A DNA stretch of 64,000 nucleotides from Motiliproteus sp. (GCA_026196225.1 JAPHRD010000003.1:1-64000); one strand, 5' to 3'. Counted from the first letter of the stretch, positions 25,457 to 35,424 are shown. Notes: a model not told the origin generated them from the letters alone. A program made the numbers and translations.

Positions 25457-26509
25457 TTACGCCGATGCGTCGTAGAACATCGATTCATTCTTGTGATCTT
25501 CGATCTGCTGCATCAACACCTGCTCATGGGCCTCATCGGAAGCACCGTGACGCTGTTCCGGATTAATCCCTAGCTTATTGAACAATTGGCGATCGGAATC
25601 AGCTTCCGGATTGTCGGTAGTCAGCAGTTTTTCTCCGTAGAAGATGGAGTTGGCTCCAGCCATAAAACAGAGAGCCTGCATCTGTTCGTTCATACGCTGG
25701 CGACCAGCAGACAGTCGAACATGGGATTTAGGCATCAGGATTCGAGCAACAGCAATCGTACGGACAAAATCAAAAGGCTCAAGATCATCCACAGCATCTA
25801 GCGGCGTACCTTCTACCTTAACCAACATATTGATAGGCACACTCTCAGGATGATCAGGCATATTAGCTAGAGTAATCAGTAGACCGATGCGGTCTTTCAA
25901 CTCCTCGCCCATTCCCAGGATACCGCCACAACACACCTTCATGCCGGAGTTGCGAACGTTCTGCAGGGTATCGAGGCGATCCTGGTAAGTACGAGTGGTA
26001 ATGATGCTGCCGTAAAATTCGGCGGAGGTATCCAGATTGTGATTGTAGTAATCGAGACCGGCATCAGCCAGGGAATCGGCCTGATCCTGATCCAGCATCC
26101 CCAGGGTCATACAGGCTTCCAGCCCCATATCTTTCACACCCTTGATCATATCCACCACAAAAGGCATATCCTTGGGCCGCGGGCTGCTCCAAGCCGCTCC
26201 CATACAGAAACGGGTAGCCCCTTTCTCTTTGGCAGCCTGAGCCTCTTTTAGCACCTGCTTCACCTTCATCAACCGTTCGGCGTCGAGATCGGTGCAGTTG
26301 TGGGCACTCTGAGGGCAATACTTGCAGTCTTCCGGACAGGCACCAGTTTTGATGGATAGCAGGGTACTTACCTGAACGGCATTGGGATCGAAATGCTGGC
26401 GATGGACAGTTTGGGCCTGAAATAGCAGATCATTAAAAGGCAGTTCAAAAAGTGCCTGAACTTGCTCAGGAGACCAATCGTGTCGAGGTTGGGCGCTGTT
26501 CGCTAGCAT
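25457..26509 (-). CDS. bioB: Biotin synthase
   Basis: A 350-residue radical SAM enzyme inserting sulfur into dethiobiotin. The 4Fe-4S motif CPEDCKYC (Cx3Cx2C) is near residues 58-65. Second cluster ligands and the YYNHNLDTS and [10 protein letters not shown] segments are present, with the conserved Arg in VRLSAGR for the 2Fe-2S site. It is the first gene of bioBFHCD. I looked for a BirA operator dyad (TTGT...ACAA type) upstream and did not find a convincing one. Confidence 0.96.
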   Translation of the reverse strand: MLANSAQPRHDWSPEQVQALFELPFNDLLFQAQTVHRQHFDPNAVQVSTLLSIKTGACPEDCKYCPQSAHNCTDLDAERLMKVKQVLKEAQAAKEKGATRFCMGAAWSSPRPKDMPFVVDMIKGVKDMGLEACMTLGMLDQDQADSLADAGLDYYNHNLDTSAEFYGSIITTRTYQDRLDTLQNVRNSGMKVCCGGILGMGEELKDRIGLLITLANMPDHPESVPINMLVKVEGTPLDAVDDLEPFDFVRTIAVARILMPKSHVRLSAGRQRMNEQMQALCFMAGANSIFYGEKLLTTDNPEADSDRQLFNKLGINPEQRHGASDEAHEQVLMQQIEDHKNESMFYDASA

Positions 26510-26677
26510 AAAAATATCCTTCCCTTTTCAGGGCAACGGCTCTGAATATAACCTGGGGTTGAATTTGATCTGGAAACCGATAGCCTATGACATATCAGGC
26601 GATATAGGGATATCCGCCCGAAAACGTATCGGTTGTAATACCGGACATGATAATTGCAGGGATGCCACTGTCAACCA

Positions 26678-27436
26678 ATGATCATCAGCTCGGTTAACAA
26701 TTGGTTATTATTTAATCGATTCAAAATACCTCGGCAATGTTTGCTCTGCCAGCAAATCACCTCTGGCCGCGAGTTGATATGCTGCAACTGCCACAGCGAT
26801 CTACCCTGGCTACAGCACTGTTGTTATTGCTGTGCCGAACCTCTTAAAGCAAGCGCTTCTAACGCCGCCCCAAATCTGAAGCGCTACTGCGGACGCTGCC
26901 TGAAAAAAACGCCCTATTTCGAACGGACGCTGTCTCCCCTTCTGTATCAATTTCCAATCGATCGGTTAGTAGCACAGCTCAAACACCAGGCCAAACCCGA
27001 TCTGCTCCAGCTTTCATGCGATCTGTTTTTGCAGACATTCGAATCCCAAATCCGACAGCAACCACCGCAGCAGCTGATACCGGTACCCCTGCATCGCAAT
27101 CGTCTCTACCATAGAGGCTACAATCAGGCAGCCGAATGGGGACGCTATCTAGCCCGCAATCTGGACATTCAACTTAACACATCCCTCTGCCATCGCCTGC
27201 TTGATACGCCCCATCAGCAGGGCTTAAGCGCCAAACAACGGCGTCGCAACCTAGCCAAGGCTTATCAGGTCGGAGATTGTGAGGGAATCCATCATGTGGC
27301 AATTCTCGATGACGTCATGACAACGGGAACCACTATCGATCTACTGGCCCGGCAGCTGCGACGCCAGGGGGTAACCACCGTAGAAGCCTGGACTTTAGCA
27401 CGCACCCCTAGCCATCCTGTTTCGCCTAGCCGCTAG
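26678..27436 (+). CDS. comF: ComF family phosphoribosyltransferase-like protein
   Basis: A 252-residue ComF/GntX-type protein. The N-terminal Cys-rich zinc-finger part includes CLLCQQ, CCNCH, CCYCC and CGRCL (about residues 21-90). The C-terminal PRTase-like domain has PVPLHRNRLYHRGYNQA, GLSAKQRRRNL and the PRPP loop VAILDDVMTTGTTID. The family is needed for DNA uptake in naturally competent bacteria and may act in processing incoming DNA. The start is uncertain: ATG 26678 is used, but a TTG at 26654 is also open. It is divergent from bioB, a common arrangement. Confidence 0.88.
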   Translation: MIISSVNNWLLFNRFKIPRQCLLCQQITSGRELICCNCHSDLPWLQHCCYCCAEPLKASASNAAPNLKRYCGRCLKKTPYFERTLSPLLYQFPIDRLVAQLKHQAKPDLLQLSCDLFLQTFESQIRQQPPQQLIPVPLHRNRLYHRGYNQAAEWGRYLARNLDIQLNTSLCHRLLDTPHQQGLSAKQRRRNLAKAYQVGDCEGIHHVAILDDVMTTGTTIDLLARQLRRQGVTTVEAWTLARTPSHPVSPSR

Positions 27437-27524
27437 CCTGAACGGTAGCCTCGGGCAAGGGATTGCTTCATAATTCACGCGATTAGCAGTCTGCCGATTG
27501 ATTCGGCTTTAGGAAATCCAGCCA

Positions 27525-28532
27525 ATGCATATCGATGCCGTTCCACATCCTTACGAATCCTTAACGCCAGACGCTGTGTTGGATGCGGTGGAGTCTTTAG
27601 GATATCTCAGCGATGCCCGAATTCTGGCCCTGAACAGCTATGAAAACCGGGTCTATCAGGTGGGGATTGAGGATCAACCAGCTGCACCACTGATTGCTAA
27701 ATTTTATCGCCCCGAGCGCTGGAGCGAAGCCCAGATTTTGGAGGAACACCAATTTACCCAGGCGCTGCTTGATGGTGACCTGCCGGTAGTTCCCCCCATC
27801 AAGGATGAAACGGGAAAAAGTCTGCATCAACACCGGCAGTTCAGTTTCGCCCTATTCCTGCGTCGCGGCGGCCATGCCCCGGAATTAGATAATCTGGACA
27901 ACCTTTACATTCTCGGGCGTACCATGGGCCGAATACATCTAATCGGTCAAAGCCAACCCTTTCAACACCGCCCCACCATCGATATCGAAAGCTTCGGCCA
28001 CGCCAGTCGCAATTACTTACTAGAAAATCGCTGGTTGCCCGAAGATCAAACCTACGAGTACCAGCGAATCAGCGAGCAACTGCTGGAAAAGATCGAAGAT
28101 AAATTCGAGCAGTTGGAGAACATTAAGCAGATCCGACTGCACGGTGACTGCCATCCGGGCAATATTTTATGGCGTGAATCTACTCCGCATTTTGTCGATT
28201 TTGACGATTGCCGCATGGGCCCCGCAATACAGGATCTTTGGATGCTGTTGTCCGGGGACCGAAACCAGCAGCTGTTGCAGATCAATGAGTTGATCGAGGG
28301 CTACGAAGAGTTTCTTCCTTTTAACCGCGCCGAACTGAATCTGGTGGAGCCACTGCGTGCCCTACGAGTCATGCATTACGCGGCATGGCTGGCCCGTCGC
28401 TGGGAAGATCCGGCATTTCCCACCCACTTCCCCTGGTTTAACACCCACGCCTATTGGATGGGACATGTGATGGAGCTGCAGGAACTCTGTCAGGCCGTTG
28501 ATCGCCCGCCTCTACAGGTAGGTGCTTTCTAA
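27525..28532 (+). CDS. srkA: Stress response kinase SrkA (YihE)
   Basis: A 335-residue Ser/Thr protein kinase of the YihE/SrkA family, a soluble kinase-like phosphotransferase reported to protect stressed cells from programmed death in E. coli. Motifs: GYLSDARILALNSYENRVYQV as the P-loop-like region, IAKFYRPERWS with the catalytic Lys, RLHGDCHPGNILW as the catalytic loop (about residue 205) and VDFDDCRMGP as the metal-binding Asp. AGGA lies 10 nt before the ATG. It is a single gene. Confidence 0.92.
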   Translation: MHIDAVPHPYESLTPDAVLDAVESLGYLSDARILALNSYENRVYQVGIEDQPAAPLIAKFYRPERWSEAQILEEHQFTQALLDGDLPVVPPIKDETGKSLHQHRQFSFALFLRRGGHAPELDNLDNLYILGRTMGRIHLIGQSQPFQHRPTIDIESFGHASRNYLLENRWLPEDQTYEYQRISEQLLEKIEDKFEQLENIKQIRLHGDCHPGNILWRESTPHFVDFDDCRMGPAIQDLWMLLSGDRNQQLLQINELIEGYEEFLPFNRAELNLVEPLRALRVMHYAAWLARRWEDPAFPTHFPWFNTHAYWMGHVMELQELCQAVDRPPLQVGAF

Positions 28533-28538
28533 GCTGAA

Positions 28539-28568
28539 TTGGCTATTTTGTGGCCTCCCCCCTATAAT
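28539..28568 (+). promoter_or_regulatory. Sigma-70 type promoter of trmO
   Basis: -35 TTGGCT (28539-28544), 18-nt spacer and -10 TATAAT (28563-28568). It lies right after the srkA stop and about 30 nt before the trmO GTG start. Confidence 0.5.
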
Positions 28569-28599
28569 CGCCAGCTGCTATTTTGAGTGAACTCCACCC

Positions 28600-29331
28600 G
28601 TGCCTAAGCATCAGCAAATCAGCCTCAACACCATCGGCATCGTCCATTCCTGTTTCAAGGAAAAGTTTGGCATTCCTCGCCAATCGGGGCTAGCCGAAGC
28701 CGCCACCGCCACCATAGAGCTGGTCGATAGTTACGCCAATGCCGATACAGTGCGCGGGCTCGAAAACTGCTCTCATTTATGGGTGCTGTTTCTATTTAGC
28801 GAACACCTGGAACGTGGCTGGACCCCCTTGGTTCGCCCACCCCGCTCTAATGGTGGCAAAGTGGGGGTATTTGCCACCCGTTCCACCTTTCGGCCTAACC
28901 CCATTGGCATGTCGGCAGTAGCCTTAGAATCGGTCGAGATAGCGTCTGGAAAAGTGCTGTTGCATATCCGCGGCGCCGACATCCTCGACGGCACGCCGGT
29001 GATCGATATCAAACCCTATCTGCCCTATTCCGACAGCGTCGACGATGCACACTACGACTATGCTCCGGATGGACAACAGTTAGAACTGCCAGTTCGGTTC
29101 TCCCAGCAGGCACTAACGGTGATAGAGCAGGCTTCCCAAGCAGAGGAGCTCAAATCCCTTATTGCGCAGGTACTGCTTTGTGACCCCCGTCCCAGCCACC
29201 AACGCAAAAACTATCAACAACGGATATTTGGTACCCTGTTGAATGAGTACAATGTGCGTTGGCAGATACTGGAAACCGAGATACTGGTTCATGATCTGGA
29301 ACCGGCAGAAACTCGCCAAGGAAACTCCTAA
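28600..29331 (+). CDS. trmO: tRNA (N6-threonylcarbamoyladenosine37-N6)-methyltransferase TrmO
   Basis: A 243-residue YaeB/TsaA family methyltransferase that adds the N6 methyl group of m6t6A at position 37 of threonine tRNAs, using SAM bound in a beta-barrel rather than a Rossmann fold. Signatures are IGIVHSCFKEKFGIPRQSGL, LENCSHLWVLFLF, ATRSTFRPNPIGMSAVALE and GADILDGTPVIDIKPYLPYSD. The C-terminal domain (about 165-243) is present. It starts with GTG. Confidence 0.94.
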   Translation: MPKHQQISLNTIGIVHSCFKEKFGIPRQSGLAEAATATIELVDSYANADTVRGLENCSHLWVLFLFSEHLERGWTPLVRPPRSNGGKVGVFATRSTFRPNPIGMSAVALESVEIASGKVLLHIRGADILDGTPVIDIKPYLPYSDSVDDAHYDYAPDGQQLELPVRFSQQALTVIEQASQAEELKSLIAQVLLCDPRPSHQRKNYQQRIFGTLLNEYNVRWQILETEILVHDLEPAETRQGNS

Positions 29332-29385
29332 GCCAAGCGACACTCCAATGGCTAGAACGATCCCTACATGCAACGAGGTAACCCC

Positions 29386-29805
29386 ATGAGAAAACTGACC
29401 GCCCTGACCTTCTACCTCTTGCTGCTACTGCCCCCCGTAGCCGCCAGCAATGAAACTGCGCCAGAGGGTGATCAACAACCTCAGTTGCATCAATTGTTGG
29501 GCGAACTGATGCAAAATGTCGATATGGCATTGATGGTTAGAATTCAGCAAACCGTCATGCAGAACTTCGATCTGATCGTTCCTTATTCACAGGAATATTT
29601 CACCTGCCTGAAAGCGGAAGGTGACTTTGACGCTGATCAGCCTATGGACCTGAAAAACCTTATGGCTCAGGTCAAAAAAACCAAGGACACCTGCCAGGTC
29701 ATTCTCGAATCCCTGTTTGGACAGATGCAATTCGACATCACCCAGGAAGAATTTGAAAAGGGCCTGAGCCCCGAATATCGCCAGATGCTCAAGGAGAGCC
29801 TGTAA
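29386..29805 (+). CDS. Secreted protein of unknown function
   Basis: A 139-residue protein with a Sec-type signal peptide (MRKLTALTFYLLLLLPPVAAS, cleavage near residue 21). The mature part has two Cys residues (CLKAEGD and DTCQV), which could form a disulfide in the periplasm, and is mainly helical and hydrophilic. ATG at 29386 follows GAGGT. No family recognised. The gene begins 54 nt after trmO and ends 19 nt before rlmD, so it is probably in one transcript with them. Confidence 0.65.
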   Translation: MRKLTALTFYLLLLLPPVAASNETAPEGDQQPQLHQLLGELMQNVDMALMVRIQQTVMQNFDLIVPYSQEYFTCLKAEGDFDADQPMDLKNLMAQVKKTKDTCQVILESLFGQMQFDITQEEFEKGLSPEYRQMLKESL

Positions 29806-29824
29806 ACAGGCCCTGTTCACACTT

Positions 29825-31171
29825 ATGAGATCCCAACGCCGCTTCTATCAACCCAAAAAGAAACCCGCCGTCAGCTCCAAAGAACCCTTTGAGATCGATA
29901 TCGAACGACTTAGTCACGATGGCCGCGGATTGGCTCGCAGCCAGGGAAAAACCCTGTTTGTTTCCGGTGCGCTTCCCGGAGAAAAGGTCAAAGCCCAGCA
30001 CCTTCAACAGCGCAGTAAATTCGATGAAGCCAGAACTCTTGAGATACTGAACCCATCACCCCTGCGCAGCGAACCTCGCTGTCGCCATTTCCAGCAATGC
30101 GGCGGCTGCGAATTACAGCATCTGGAATCTGCTGCCCAGATAGAATTAAAACAACAGCAAGCTCTGGACCAATTACAGCGAATCAGCAATCTGGCTCCGG
30201 AACAGATACTGTCACCGCTGGATGACCAGCATTGGCATTATCGCCGCCGTGCCCGGCTATCGGTTTATTGTCCGAAAAAACACAGCGAGCCGACACTGGG
30301 ATTTCGACGCCGTCAGAGCAAACAACTGGTGGCAATCAACGAATGTGCGATCCTGGAAGAGCAGGCAGAGCAACTGATCGCACCGTTGCAGCTGTGGCTA
30401 AAGCAAGCTCACAAGCCCCAGGCCCTGTCCCATATCGAGATCGCTCGAGGGGCTGACGAAACCGCACTTATTGTCCGCCATACGCTACGACTGGCCGAGC
30501 AAGACCTCTCCGCCCTGCAACAGCTCTGCGAGCAAGAACAAGTACTGTTGTTCCTGCAGCCGCAAGGGTCCGAGTCTCTAGCCCCTTATGGTCATGAGCA
30601 ACAGCGACTCCACTATCCTCTTGTGGGACATGACCTTGAGCTGGCTTACCACCCCAATGACTTCACTCAGATCAATGCCGGGCTCAACATCAAAATGGTG
30701 GATCTGGCCCTGCAACTGCTGGATCCAAACCCACAAGACCGGGTGCTGGATCTGTTCTCTGGTTTGGGTAATTTCACCCTCCCGATCGCCCGCAAAACCC
30801 AAGAGGTGGTCGGCATTGAAGGATCGGATGCGATGGTCACCAGAGGTGAGGAAAACGCCCAGCGCAACGGTATCGAGAATGCTCGCTTCTTTAAGGCCGA
30901 CCTGACTCGGGAATTTCATCGCCAACCCTGGTTCGACAAAGGCTTCAACAAAATTCTTTTGGACCCGCCCCGTGCAGGAGCGCTGGAAGTTGTGCGCAAT
31001 CTAGCAGGTCATGATGCTGAACGGATCGTCTATATCTCTTGCGATCCCGCCACTTTTGCCCGAGACGCCGGGGAGCTGGCGAAGCAGGGATACCGACTCA
31101 GCCAATGGGGGGTCATGAACATGTTCCCCCAGACAACCCATGTAGAATCGATCGGTCTCTTTATTCGCTAG
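29825..31171 (+). CDS. rlmD: 23S rRNA (uracil1939-C5)-methyltransferase
   Basis: A 448-residue RumA-type RNA methyltransferase that makes m5U1939 in 23S rRNA. An N-terminal TRAM-like OB domain (IERLSHDGRGLARSQGKTLFVSGALPGE) binds RNA. 4Fe-4S cluster cysteines are visible in CRHFQQCGGCELQHL and in the NECAIL segment. The SAM-binding core has DLFSGLGNFTLPIA and DPPRAGA, and the catalytic nucleophile Cys is in YISCDPATFARD. Length is normal. Confidence 0.95.
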   Translation: MRSQRRFYQPKKKPAVSSKEPFEIDIERLSHDGRGLARSQGKTLFVSGALPGEKVKAQHLQQRSKFDEARTLEILNPSPLRSEPRCRHFQQCGGCELQHLESAAQIELKQQQALDQLQRISNLAPEQILSPLDDQHWHYRRRARLSVYCPKKHSEPTLGFRRRQSKQLVAINECAILEEQAEQLIAPLQLWLKQAHKPQALSHIEIARGADETALIVRHTLRLAEQDLSALQQLCEQEQVLLFLQPQGSESLAPYGHEQQRLHYPLVGHDLELAYHPNDFTQINAGLNIKMVDLALQLLDPNPQDRVLDLFSGLGNFTLPIARKTQEVVGIEGSDAMVTRGEENAQRNGIENARFFKADLTREFHRQPWFDKGFNKILLDPPRAGALEVVRNLAGHDAERIVYISCDPATFARDAGELAKQGYRLSQWGVMNMFPQTTHVESIGLFIR

Positions 31172-31238
31172 CCAAATCGATCGCCACTTGCTGAGTTTGG
31201 TCTACACTGCCCTGTAAAACCGGTTGCAGGAGCATGCC

Positions 31239-31445
31239 ATGTCAGACCATGTGTACAAGTTGATTGAAGTTGTCGGCTCATCCCCCATCAGCAGTGATGA
31301 GGCCATCAAAAACGCCATCGAGAAGGCTTCGGAATCCCTCGATCATATCGGCTGGTTTGAGGTGCTGGAAACTCGCGGTCACGTTGAAGATGGCAAGATC
31401 GCTCATTTTCAGGTGGTGGTAAAAGTCGGTTTTAGACTGGAATAG
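31239..31445 (+). CDS. Dodecin
   Basis: A 68-residue dodecin, a small flavin-binding protein forming a dodecamer that stores or buffers flavin. The sequence [19 protein letters not shown], then [20 protein letters not shown] with the flavin-stacking Trp, and [12 protein letters not shown] matches the family along its whole length. The ATG at 31239 has AGGAG 7 nt upstream. Confidence 0.93.
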   Translation: MSDHVYKLIEVVGSSPISSDEAIKNAIEKASESLDHIGWFEVLETRGHVEDGKIAHFQVVVKVGFRLE

Positions 31446-31455
31446 CCAAGCAACC

Positions 31456-31491
31456 CTTTCTGCAACTCTGTCTGCATACCTGTCTGCTTAG
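31456..31491. repeat. Three tandem 12-nt repeats upstream of bioA
   Basis: CTTTCTGCAACT (31456-31467), CTGTCTGCATAC (31468-31479) and CTGTCTGCTTAG (31480-31491), period 12. They lie between dodecin and bioA, just before an inverted repeat. The repeat shares one helical-turn spacing and may be protein binding sites. Confidence 0.5.
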
Positions 31492-31535
31492 CCCCGATCT
31501 CGCACTAATACTTGCCTGTCGGAAGCGTCGGGGCT
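31490..31535. other. Inverted repeat upstream of bioA
   Basis: AGCCCCGA (31490-31497) and TCGGGGCT (31528-31535) are perfect complements separated by 30 nt. No T-tract follows. It may be a leader structure or a dyad operator of bioA. Confidence 0.4.
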
Positions 31536-31582
31536 CTAATAGCGGTTGGCAATCCCAGATCCGTTAACTGCTTGAGACTTCC

Positions 31583-32866
31583 ATGACCCTCGACCTCGAC
31601 GATATCAGTTTCGACCAACATCATATTTGGCATCCTTACACCTCGATGATCGATCCACTACCGGCCTATCCGGTGGCCTCAGCGTCTGGAGTACGCTTGA
31701 CCCTGGCCAACGGTACCGAACTGATCGACGGCATGTCCTCCTGGTGGTCCACCATCCACGGCTACAACCATCCACGCTTGAATCAGGCAGCCAAAGATCA
31801 AATCGATTCCATGTCTCACGTGATGTTCGGCGGTCTCACTCACCAGCCAGCGGTGGATCTGAGCAGACGCCTGGTAGAGATGACACCCGAAGGTCTGGAG
31901 AAAGTCTTCCTCTGCGATTCCGGATCGGTCTCCGTCGAGGTTGCTATCAAGATGGCGATCCAATACTGGCACGCCAAGGGGAAAGCTGAGAAGAACCGCC
32001 TAGTCACCATCCGCAACGGCTATCACGGTGACACTTTCGGCGCCATGGCGGTCTGCGACCCGGTAAACGGCATGCACGAACTCTTTACCGGCGTCTTGCC
32101 CAAGCACCTGTTCGCCCCTGCACCTCAGTGCGGATTCAATGCCCCCTGGGATCCTAACGATATTGCCGAACTGGAACAGTTGATCGAAGAAAACCACCAG
32201 CACCTAGCCGCGCTTATCCTGGAACCCATTGTCCAAGGTGCCGGTGGTATGCGTTTCTATTCACCGGAATATCTAAAGCGGGCTCGTCAACTTTGTGACC
32301 AGCACCAATTGCTGCTGATTGCTGACGAGATTGCCACCGGCTTTGGCCGCTCCGGCAAGCTATTCGCCTGTGAGCACGCCAACATCACCCCGGATATTCT
32401 CTGTCTGGGCAAAGCCCTGACCGGTGGCTATATGACCCTGGCCGCTACCCTGACCAATACCGGGGTAGCAGAAACCATCTCCTCCGGTGGCGCCGGTTGT
32501 TTTATGCACGGCCCTACGTTTATGGCCAACCCGCTGGCTTGCGCGGTAGCCTGCGCCAGTCTGGAGCTACTCGAGTCAGAGCCTTGGAAACCCCGCATTG
32601 ATGCTATTGAAGCGCAACTAAAAACCCAGCTGAATCCCTGCCAGACACTGGAACAGGTAGCAGATGTACGGGTGCTGGGAGCGATCGGAGTAGTGGAACT
32701 GAAACAACCAGTACAGATGGCTGAGATCCAACAAGCCTTTGTAGAAGCCGGTGTCTGGGTGCGCCCTTTCGGTAAGCTGGTGTATGTCATGCCCCCTTAC
32801 GTGATCAGCCCGGAAGATCTAACCACTCTCACATCAGCAATCTTTGAAGTGATTAAAAAACACTAG
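31583..32866 (+). CDS. bioA: Adenosylmethionine-8-amino-7-oxononanoate aminotransferase
   Basis: A 427-residue class III PLP aminotransferase that makes 7,8-diaminopelargonate using SAM as amino donor. BioA features: [73 protein letters not shown] and the Schiff-base lysine in [18 protein letters not shown]. It completes the biotin pathway with bioBFHCD but lies 5 kb away on the other strand with its own leader, which contains 12-nt tandem repeats. Confidence 0.95.
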   Translation: MTLDLDDISFDQHHIWHPYTSMIDPLPAYPVASASGVRLTLANGTELIDGMSSWWSTIHGYNHPRLNQAAKDQIDSMSHVMFGGLTHQPAVDLSRRLVEMTPEGLEKVFLCDSGSVSVEVAIKMAIQYWHAKGKAEKNRLVTIRNGYHGDTFGAMAVCDPVNGMHELFTGVLPKHLFAPAPQCGFNAPWDPNDIAELEQLIEENHQHLAALILEPIVQGAGGMRFYSPEYLKRARQLCDQHQLLLIADEIATGFGRSGKLFACEHANITPDILCLGKALTGGYMTLAATLTNTGVAETISSGGAGCFMHGPTFMANPLACAVACASLELLESEPWKPRIDAIEAQLKTQLNPCQTLEQVADVRVLGAIGVVELKQPVQMAEIQQAFVEAGVWVRPFGKLVYVMPPYVISPEDLTTLTSAIFEVIKKH

Positions 32867-32999
32867 CTTTCAACGGTGCGCAGGCTATATTAGCCACTGT
32901 TGATCTGTGAAAATTACACCGCACATTCAAGCCCAGCTTTAAGGGCGACGACTCAATATCCAAGAACGGTATTCAGTCGCAAGGTAATTAGGAGTAGCA

Positions 33000-33434
33000 A
33001 TGGCGCGAGTCAAACTTGAGATGCCCCGGCATTTTACTTTTACCACCGAGATGCCAGTTCGAATTGGCGATATCAATTATGGTGGCCACCTCGGCAATGA
33101 CGCCGTCCTGTCGATGATTCATGAAGCCCGGGTGCGCTTCTTGAAACAGTACCAATACAGCGAGCTGGATATTGAAGGCAAAGGCCTGGTGCTGACCGAT
33201 TCGGTGATCATCTACAAGGCTGAGAGCTTTCACGGTGAAGAGGTGCAAGTCGATGTTGCAGTTGCCGATTTCAACAAGTACGGCTGCGACTTTTTCTATA
33301 TACTCAGTAACCGTAAAACCGCCGTCGAGATCGCCCATGCTAAAACCGGCATCGTGTTTTTTGATTACGATGAGCGTAAAGTAGTCTCTGTACCCGAAGC
33401 CTTTAGAGAGCGCTTTATCAAAGTCGCCGACTAA
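33000..33434 (+). CDS. Thioesterase-family hot-dog protein
   Basis: A 144-residue 4HBT-type thioesterase. The conserved strand segment MPVRIGDINYGGHLGNDAVLSMIHEARVRFL (split for length) contains the Asp/Asn-Gly-His region of the active site. The C-terminal EIAHAKTGIVFFDY is typical. Substrate unknown; probably cleaves an acyl-CoA. The start follows TAGGAGTAGCA at 5 nt. Confidence 0.85.
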   Translation: MARVKLEMPRHFTFTTEMPVRIGDINYGGHLGNDAVLSMIHEARVRFLKQYQYSELDIEGKGLVLTDSVIIYKAESFHGEEVQVDVAVADFNKYGCDFFYILSNRKTAVEIAHAKTGIVFFDYDERKVVSVPEAFRERFIKVAD

Positions 33435-33503
33435 ATTTTCCCCGGATGGCAGGAAGCTGTCCGCCACAACAACTGTTGTTAACTTTCGACAAGGAATGTC
33501 GTC

Positions 33504-33947
33504 ATGCAAACCTGCAGTCAACTGATTGGCACCAGCCTGTGCTGGTGCCTTGCCATCTACGGCTCAATCACCCTTAGCCCCATTGGCCATGCGGACATCC
33601 AGTACTGGATCGATGAACAGGGCCAACGCCACTTCAGCGATCGTCCCAACGAACACAGCCGAAGCTATCAGCCAGAATCAACGATTCAGTCCATGGCACC
33701 GGTACAACTTCCGACTAACCGAGCCCTCACCAAGGAAGCCCAATCAAGAAAACCTCTGCGTGAACTAAAAAACAGAAAGGCTGAAAAACAGCAGGCCAAA
33801 TTAGCCAAGCGCTGCCAAGGTTATGAAAACCAAATCACCAAGATTAACGCCAAACTACGGCGAGCCCACAGTAACGACCAGGGCAATCGATGGCGTCGAC
33901 AAAGACGGGATTATCAGCAAAAGAGCTACCAGCAATGTCGCCGATAG
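33504..33947 (+). CDS. DUF4124-containing secreted basic protein
   Basis: A 147-residue exported protein. Signal peptide about residues 1-30 (MQTCSQLIGTSLCWCLAIYG...HA). The short DUF4124 domain is seen as IQYWIDEQGQRHFSDRPNE. The C-terminal part is strongly basic (KAEKQQAKLAKR, RRAHSN, RWRRQRRDYQQKS). The family is often cell-envelope associated with unknown function. AAGGA lies 8 nt before the ATG. It converges with dnaB. Confidence 0.75.
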   Translation: MQTCSQLIGTSLCWCLAIYGSITLSPIGHADIQYWIDEQGQRHFSDRPNEHSRSYQPESTIQSMAPVQLPTNRALTKEAQSRKPLRELKNRKAEKQQAKLAKRCQGYENQITKINAKLRRAHSNDQGNRWRRQRRDYQQKSYQQCRR

Positions 33948-33968
33948 CAGAGAAAACAAAGGAGCTAT

Positions 33969-35348
33969 CTACTCGAAATCGGTATAGGCGTCGTGGGCCA
34001 GATCTTCAAAGCGACTATGCTTACCGATAAAGGCCATATGGCAGGTCCCGATGGGACCGTTACGCTGTTTACCGATAATGATCTCGGCACGCCCCTTGAG
34101 CTCAGTATCTTCGTTGTAGACCTCATCACGGTAGATAAACATGATGACGTCGGCGTCCTGCTCGATGGCGCCCGATTCTCGCAAATCTGAGTTAACCGGA
34201 CGCTTATTAGGACGGTTTTCCAAACTACGGTTGAGCTGCGACAGGGCGATCACTGGGCATTCCAGCTCTTTTGCCAGCGCCTTCATGGAACGGGATATCT
34301 CCGAGATCTCCTGGGTTCGGCTCTCCACCGCGCCCTTTAGCGACATCAGTTGAAGGTAATCCACCATGATCATCCCCATGGCGCCGTGTTCACGCACGAT
34401 CCGGCGAGCACGTGCTCGCATCTCAGAGGGCGAAAGACCCGCCGTATCATCGATGTAGAGTGGTTTATCCTTAAGCATGTTCACAGCCGTAGTTAACCGC
34501 GGCCAGTCATCTTCCTCCAACTTACCATCTCGCACCCGGGTCTGATCGATACGCCCCAACGAGGCGAGCATCCGAGTGACCAGACCTTCAGCGGGCATCT
34601 CCAGACTGAACACCAACACCGGTTTGTCACTGCCCATCAGGGCGTTTTCAACCAGGTTCATGGCAAAGGTTGTCTTACCCATGGAAGGACGCGCAGCAAC
34701 GATCACCAGATCAGATTTCTGCAGACCCGAGGTCATCCCATCAAGATCGGTAAAACCGGTGCTCAACCCAGTCATGGTAGTGTTGGAATTGAACAGCTCA
34801 TCGATACGCTCTACCGCTTTGGCAAGTAGTGGATTAACTGATTGAGGCCCACCCTCTTGAGCACGACTTTCGGCAATCTGAAAAACTTTACGCTCAGCTT
34901 CATCCAGCACTTCGGCGCTGCTACGCCCTTCAGTATGGAAAGCCGAACCAGAAATATCGCTGGCCACCCCGATCAAACGACGCAAAACTGAGCGTTCGCA
35001 GACGATCTCGGCATAGGCACGGATGTTAGAAGTACTAGGAGTGTTCTTGGCCAGATCAACTAGGTAATCCAACCCACCCACTTGTTCCTGGGTGTTATTG
35101 CGGTCTAACTCTTCCGACAGGGTCACCACGTCAATCGGCTGTTCACTCGTCACCAGTTTCTGCATGGTTTTGAAGATCATCCGGTGTTCCTGACGATAGA
35201 AATCCTCATCGGTGAGAATCTCCGCCACCAGATCCCAAACACTGTTATCCAGCATCAAACCACCCAACACCGACTGTTCCGCCTCAATAGAGTGCGGTGG
35301 AACCTTGGCACGAACCAGATCAGTATCCTGTTGAGCGGTGGATGTCAT
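33969..35348 (-). CDS. dnaB: Replicative DNA helicase DnaB
   Basis: A 459-residue hexameric replicative helicase. The N-terminal domain (SIEAEQSVLGGLMLDN, DVVTLSEEL) carries primase contacts. The C-terminal RecA-like domain has Walker A ARPSMGKTTFAMNL and the Walker B region MIMVDYLQLM, plus LSQLNRSLENR and HVRDGKLEEDD-type loops. The length is normal. The partner lambda P-like protein at 10457-11242 could be its loader. The 330-nt region upstream of dnaB is noncoding. Confidence 0.97.
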   Translation of the reverse strand: MTSTAQQDTDLVRAKVPPHSIEAEQSVLGGLMLDNSVWDLVAEILTDEDFYRQEHRMIFKTMQKLVTSEQPIDVVTLSEELDRNNTQEQVGGLDYLVDLAKNTPSTSNIRAYAEIVCERSVLRRLIGVASDISGSAFHTEGRSSAEVLDEAERKVFQIAESRAQEGGPQSVNPLLAKAVERIDELFNSNTTMTGLSTGFTDLDGMTSGLQKSDLVIVAARPSMGKTTFAMNLVENALMGSDKPVLVFSLEMPAEGLVTRMLASLGRIDQTRVRDGKLEEDDWPRLTTAVNMLKDKPLYIDDTAGLSPSEMRARARRIVREHGAMGMIMVDYLQLMSLKGAVESRTQEISEISRSMKALAKELECPVIALSQLNRSLENRPNKRPVNSDLRESGAIEQDADVIMFIYRDEVYNEDTELKGRAEIIIGKQRNGPIGTCHMAFIGKHSRFEDLAHDAYTDFE

Positions 35349-35424
35349 AGCCAGAAATTAACCTTGGGCATAAGAGAACGGATCGACGATTGTAACAAAG
35401 CCAAACTATCTAATCACTTAATGG

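Noticed and set aside
26510-26677. BirA operator upstream of bioB
   Set aside because: I searched by eye for a TTGT...ACAA type dyad of the right spacing and found only a partial TTGTAATACC word.
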